A DNA stretch of 9,899 nucleotides from an uncultured Clostridia bacterium (GTDB lineage: Bacteria > Bacillota > Clostridia > Oscillospirales > Acutalibacteraceae): NCBI GenBank assembly GCA_947626485.1, contig CANQSG010000063.1, positions 1 to 9,899 of the forward strand, read 5' to 3'. Made by a program: the position numbers and the translations under genes. Shown in pieces: positions 7,269 through 9,899 of the stretch (the first letter of the stretch is position 1; each line of letters opens with the position of its first letter). The notes beneath the pieces are model-generated. The model had not been told where the DNA came from, did not search any database, and saw only the letters and a program-made list of their open reading frames with translations.

Positions 7269-8254
7269 TGCGGCAAATACAAAACGCGGCGATACCCGAC
7301 ACGGCGACCCTTCTGCGCCGTCGTCGCGCCTCCCGCCGGGCGCGGGGCGCGGTCGCTTCGGTCTGCCGGTATCTCTTCCTGCTGGCGGTGGCGTACGTCC
7401 TGATCTACCCCCTCTTTTTCATGCTTTCGACCTCGGTCAAGGCGCCCTCGCAGTTCAACGACCCGTCGGTGACCTGGCTGCCCCGGGAATTCACCTTCGG
7501 CGGCTTTCAGCTCGCCTTCACCTGCCTGAATTACGTCAAAAGCGTCCTCTCGACCTTGAAATACGAGATCGTCAGCGCCCTGCTCGAGATCGCGAGCTGC
7601 GCCATCGTCGCCTACGGCCTCGCGCGGTATCGCTTCCGGGGCAAAAAGGTCCTGATGGTGCTGCTCATCCTGACGATCCTCGTGCCCGAGCAGATGACGA
7701 TCGTCCCGAAGGTCGTCAACTTCTCCCGGCTCGATTTTCTGGGGATCTTCAGCCTGCTCAACCGCGTCACCGGCGTCGACCTGCGCGCGAATCTGCTGAA
7801 CACCGGCTTCTGCTTCTGGCTGCCGAGCCTGTTTGGCGTCGGGCTGCGCTCCGGCATCATCATCTATATCTACATCCAGTTTTTCAAGGGCATGCCCAAA
7901 GAGCTGGAGGAGGCGGCCTGGATCGACGGCGCGACGCCGCTGAAAACCTTCCTGCGCATCGTCATCCCGTCCTCCACCGTCGTGATCTTCACCGTCACGA
8001 TCTTCTCGGTGATCTGGCATTACAACGATTATTACCTCGCCGTCATGTACATCAACCGCGATTTCCCCCTCGCCGTCGCCCTCACCCAGATTCGCGACAC
8101 CCTCACCACGCTGGGCTACTGGTCGTTTGACGGCGTCTCCAACGCCGCGACGATGGCGGGCTGCGTTCTGTTTGTTTCCCCCATGCTGATTCTGTACGTC
8201 CTGCTCCAACGCAAATTCATCCAGAGCATCGACAAAATCGGCATCACCGGATAA
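7268..8254 (+). CDS. Carbohydrate ABC transporter permease, MalG-like (pair 2, subunit B)
   Basis: The 328-residue product is the partner of the preceding permease. A long basic N-terminus (LLRRRRASRRARG, 15-27) precedes six membrane segments at about 34-56, 99-119, 127-148, 184-206, 236-258 and 292-314. The EAA loop is canonical at 215-234 (EEAAWIDGATPLKTFLRIVIP). Relative to the pair 1 partner it has roughly 20 extra residues in the outer loop between segments three and four (about 160-182), a variant I recall in other MalG-like families. The start ATG shares one base with the upstream stop (TGATG); GGAGGTG at 7252-7258, nine bases before it, is the ribosome site. No binding-protein gene follows in the window, so this pair must share the upstream one or use one encoded elsewhere. 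Confidence 0.93.
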   Translation: MRQIQNAAIPDTATLLRRRRASRRARGAVASVCRYLFLLAVAYVLIYPLFFMLSTSVKAPSQFNDPSVTWLPREFTFGGFQLAFTCLNYVKSVLSTLKYEIVSALLEIASCAIVAYGLARYRFRGKKVLMVLLILTILVPEQMTIVPKVVNFSRLDFLGIFSLLNRVTGVDLRANLLNTGFCFWLPSLFGVGLRSGIIIYIYIQFFKGMPKELEEAAWIDGATPLKTFLRIVIPSSTVVIFTVTIFSVIWHYNDYYLAVMYINRDFPLAVALTQIRDTLTTLGYWSFDGVSNAATMAGCVLFVSPMLILYVLLQRKFIQSIDKIGITG

Positions 8255-8269
8255 AAGAAACATTACATT

Positions 8270-8276
8270 AGGAGGT
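8270..8276 (+). promoter_or_regulatory. Strong ribosome binding site of the dockerin-like gene
   Basis: AGGAGGT lies seven bases before ATG 8284 within a short A/T-rich gap (8255-8283). It is among the closest consensus Shine-Dalgarno matches in the window, which suggests that the small secreted protein is translated well, independently of the upstream gene. I see no convincing -35/-10 promoter in the gap. Confidence 0.75.
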
Positions 8277-8283
8277 AATTCTG

Positions 8284-8574
8284 ATGAAAAAGCGACTGGT
8301 AATCCTTCTCGCCTGCGCGATGCTGGCGGTCTTCCCGGCGACGACGGCCTTCGCGCAGGGCGGCGACGACTTCGAGACCGATTTCGCGGATCTCTTCGCG
8401 GTCGGCGACGTCGACTGCAACGGCGTGGCGTACACGTCCGACGATCTGTCCGCGCTGCGCGGCATCCTGCTCGGCGTCGCGGCGCCCAAATCCGAAAAAA
8501 CGGCAAACGTCAACGCCGCGGGCGGGATCGACATCCTCGATTTCGTCTGCCTGAACAACAATCTTTCCGACTGA
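8284..8574 (+). CDS. Small secreted dockerin-like protein
   Basis: The 96-residue product has a clear signal peptide (MKKRLVILLA... with a cut near TAFA-QG, about residue 24). The rest resembles a type I dockerin: two calcium-loop/helix repeats. Repeat one starts DVDCNGVAYTSDDLSALRG (42-60), with D42, D44, N46 and D53 or D54 as ligands; it has one extra residue or a doubled Asp at the loop end. Repeat two is NVNAAGGIDILDFVCLNN (75-92), where N75, N77 and D86 remain but the position-5 Asp is Ala. Dockerins normally tether an enzyme to a cohesin. Here nothing else is attached except a short acidic linker (26-40). It could be a free adaptor, a competitor for cohesins, or a degenerate calcium-binding protein; a cohesin partner is not in the window. 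The 29-base gap behind the permease suggests the same transcript. Confidence 0.75.
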   Translation: MKKRLVILLACAMLAVFPATTAFAQGGDDFETDFADLFAVGDVDCNGVAYTSDDLSALRGILLGVAAPKSEKTANVNAAGGIDILDFVCLNNNLSD

Positions 8575-8578
8575 AAAC

Positions 8579-8584
8579 AGGAGG
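8579..8584 (+). promoter_or_regulatory. Ribosome binding site fixing the start of the InlB-repeat gene
   Basis: AGGAGG at 8579-8584 stands six bases before ATG 8591, an ideal arrangement. The same reading frame is closed by a stop at 8552-8554, so no upstream extension carrying a signal peptide is possible. The start at 8591 is therefore well supported. Confidence 0.85.
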
Positions 8585-8590
8585 CAATCC

Positions 8591-9790
8591 ATGCAAACGA
8601 CCCCTTCCAACGCGCAGGCCGCCGCGGCTCTCTGCGCCGATTTTAACCACCCGCTGACCCGCGCCGCCGTCGAGAGCGCCCCCGACGCCGTCCTCACCGA
8701 CGCGCATTCCCTGCAAGGCGGCACGACGCTGCGCCTGACCGCCGCCGGCATCGGAAGCGGCACCCGGGTGCCGGTCTGTGCGCCGGACGGCCAGCTGATG
8801 CTGCGCCCGGGACGCAGCTACGTCCTGCATTTCCGGTATTACGTCGCCCGCGGGGCTTACACCGGCCCGGTCGGCATTCATTTCTCCGTCGCCGACCCCG
8901 TGCGCGATGCGGCCGGCGTCGAGACCCCCTGGAAGCCTACGCAGGACAACGCCTCGGCGATGGTCGGCTGGAACACCGCCACGACCGAATGGCTCGACGC
9001 GCACGCCATCTTGACCCACGCCGGCGAGGCCGACGCGCCGCTTTTCGTCTGCCTTTCGGGCAGGCAAGGCGCCCGCACGATCTTTTTGGAGGGCGTCACC
9101 TTGACGGAGCTCGCGCAGGGCAGCAGCGGCATCTACTGCGAGGCGGGCTACCCCGGCGGACAGGACGAGGTCTACGTCGGCGCCCCCGGCACCCCCGTCT
9201 GCGTGCAAACGCCGGAGCGCCCGGGCTATCGCTTTTTGAGCTGGTTCTCCCGCTGCCACCCCGACGACCCGATTTTACCGCCCGACCGCCTGCCCGAGAC
9301 GCCCGTCACCCTCTTCGCGCGGTGGGAAATTTCCCATTTTGTGCAGGACTTTTCCGACCCCGTCCCGATGCTGTCGGTCATCGACCGCGACATGGAAATC
9401 CACCATCGCACCGGTCCCGACGACCCCGATATTTTCGAGGGCGAGACCTCGCTGCGCCGTAAAGGCGAATCGGACGCGGTGCGCTGCACCCTGCTGACCT
9501 GGCACCCGTCCGAGTGCCTGACGCTCGACGCGCGCTATCGCCTGCGGCTCTGGATCCGCCCCGAGCGCGGCACGACCGGCTTCACCCTCGCCGGCTCGAA
9601 ATCGCCCTATTATTCCCACTCCTTCGCCTGCGCGCCGCCTATCCCGCTGCCCCCGGTCGGCGAACCCGACGGCGCCTTCCACGAGGTCGAGCTCGAATTT
9701 CGCGCGAAATCCCGCTATCCCGTCCTGTGCTCGCCGCCCGGAAGTAAGTTTACGATCGGCAGAGTGGAAATTGTCCTCTGCGAGGAATGA
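8591..9790 (+). CDS. Leaderless protein with two carbohydrate-binding-like regions flanking an InlB-type repeat
   Basis: The 399-residue product has three parts. Residues about 15-173 look like a beta-sandwich of the carbohydrate-binding type (CADFNHPL at the start, GGTTLRLTA, then LRPGRSYVLHFRYYV). Residues about 180-247 form an InlB / Listeria-Bacteroides repeat: the VCVQTPERPGYRFLSWFS core (203-220) and VTLFARWE (239-246) match the family pattern of P-x-R-x-GY-x-F-x-GW ... VTL-(Y/F)-A-(K/R)-W. Residues about 251-397 repeat the first module loosely (VQDFSDPV, EGETSLRRKG, DARYRLRLWIRPE). Domains of these kinds are normally extracellular, but the N-terminus MQTTPSNAQAAAALCADF is not a signal peptide. 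The protein has 11 cysteines, unusual for a secreted Bacillota protein. It may be cytoplasmic, exported otherwise, or displaced from its leader. Function is unknown; it ends the operon. Confidence 0.75.
   Translation: MQTTPSNAQAAAALCADFNHPLTRAAVESAPDAVLTDAHSLQGGTTLRLTAAGIGSGTRVPVCAPDGQLMLRPGRSYVLHFRYYVARGAYTGPVGIHFSVADPVRDAAGVETPWKPTQDNASAMVGWNTATTEWLDAHAILTHAGEADAPLFVCLSGRQGARTIFLEGVTLTELAQGSSGIYCEAGYPGGQDEVYVGAPGTPVCVQTPERPGYRFLSWFSRCHPDDPILPPDRLPETPVTLFARWEISHFVQDFSDPVPMLSVIDRDMEIHHRTGPDDPDIFEGETSLRRKGESDAVRCTLLTWHPSECLTLDARYRLRLWIRPERGTTGFTLAGSKSPYYSHSFACAPPIPLPPVGEPDGAFHEVELEFRAKSRYPVLCSPPGSKFTIGRVEIVLCEE
9128..9331 (+). other. InlB B-repeat / Listeria-Bacteroides repeat domain
   Basis: Residues 180-247 of the last gene carry one copy of this roughly 70-residue beta-grasp-like surface repeat. 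The diagnostic positions are PERPGYRFLSWFS (208-220) and VTLFARWE (239-246). Most proteins with this unit hold several tandem copies; here a single unit acts as a linker between the two beta-sandwich regions. Confidence 0.75.
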
Positions 9791-9815
9791 AAAAAGCCCC
9801 GGTTGGGGCTTTTTT
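9790..9815. terminator. Rho-independent terminator at the end of the operon, probably bidirectional
   Basis: A run of six A's, the stem GCCCC (9796-9800), the loop GGTT, the stem GGGGC (9805-9809) and six T's form a symmetrical hairpin. The A and T runs can pair to lengthen the stem. It begins at the last base of the stop codon of the final gene, so it ends this transcript; the A run also gives a U-tail on the other strand. Confidence 0.92.
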
Positions 9816-9845
9816 GAGTGAAGAACTAAGAGTGAAGAGTGAAGA
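9816..9845. repeat. Short direct repeats GAGTGAAGA
   Basis: GAGTGAAGA occurs at 9816-9824, 9830-9838 and 9837-9845. The last two overlap, making a 7-base tandem unit AGTGAAG (9831-9844). The stretch is purine-rich, A/T-richer than the genes, and starts directly at the terminator's T run. It looks non-coding and resembles the edge of a dispersed intergenic repeat. Confidence 0.7.
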
Positions 9846-9853
9846 AGTTTGGT

Positions 9854-9899
9854 GTCCGCTGCGCGGACGGATGAATTGCCCGCTCCGACTGGGTCGGGG
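9854..9899. repeat. Two consecutive hairpins, probable edge of a repetitive intergenic element
   Basis: GTCCGC (9854-9859), the loop TGC and GCGGAC (9863-9868) form a perfect six-pair hairpin. A second, CCGAC (9885-9889), loop TGG, GTCGG (9893-9897), follows 16 bases later and may extend past the window end. Neither is followed by a T run, so they are not simple terminators. No open reading frame of substance crosses them. Confidence 0.55.

Noticed and set aside
8255..8283. An internal promoter in the A/T-rich gap before the dockerin gene
   Set aside because: The gap is only 29 bases, mostly ribosome site, and no -35/-10 pair with proper spacing is visible.
8552..8590. A frameshift splitting one secreted dockerin plus glycan-binding protein into two genes
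   Set aside because: The second gene has its own AGGAGG site six bases before ATG, and the dockerin frame ends naturally after the second repeat. I treat them as separate genes, though a read error cannot be excluded.
9854..9868. A second transcription terminator from the GTCCGC/GCGGAC hairpin
   Set aside because: No run of T follows the stem on either strand, and a complete terminator already lies at 9790-9815.

Overview
The window is a tightly packed, high-GC, single-strand locus: every supported gene reads left to right. It has strong Shine-Dalgarno sites, frequent stop/start overlaps, MsmX-dependent-looking sugar ABC permeases without an ATPase gene, a dockerin-like protein and an InlB-type repeat. 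This suggests a Gram-positive Clostridia-type bacterium (Bacillota), perhaps a high-GC gut member of the Oscillospirales. The taxonomic guess rests on gene content and base composition only.

Positions 1-8254 form a carbohydrate-uptake block. It opens with the last 57 residues of an extracellular solute-binding protein (1-175). Next comes a MalF/MalG-type permease pair (172-1083, 1097-1999). A membrane protein that joins an extracellular NHL-like beta-propeller to a Yip1-type membrane domain follows (2000-4135), then a DUF5696-type lipoprotein with a probable glycoside-hydrolase-like barrel (4150-6375), and a second permease pair (6372-7268, 7268-8254). Gaps are 0-14 bases, or the genes overlap by 1-4 bases, so translation is probably coupled. 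No ATP-binding subunit is visible. The likely picture is that substrate is captured, and perhaps processed or sensed, at the outer membrane face by the binding protein, propeller and DUF5696 protein. It would then be imported by one or two permease pairs driven by a shared ATPase encoded elsewhere.

Positions 8284-9790 add two genes on the same apparent transcript. The first is a 96-residue secreted protein that is little more than a dockerin-like duplicated calcium-loop module. The second is a 399-residue protein with two related carbohydrate-binding-like beta-sandwich regions flanking an InlB/Listeria-Bacteroides repeat; unexpectedly, it has no signal peptide and 11 cysteines. An A/T-flanked hairpin terminator at 9790-9815 abuts the last stop codon.

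The final 84 bases (9816-9899) are non-coding, with short GAGTGAAGA repeats and two hairpins. They look like the edge of a repetitive intergenic element cut by the window end. The operon promoter lies upstream of the window; I see no RNA gene, insertion sequence or CRISPR array.
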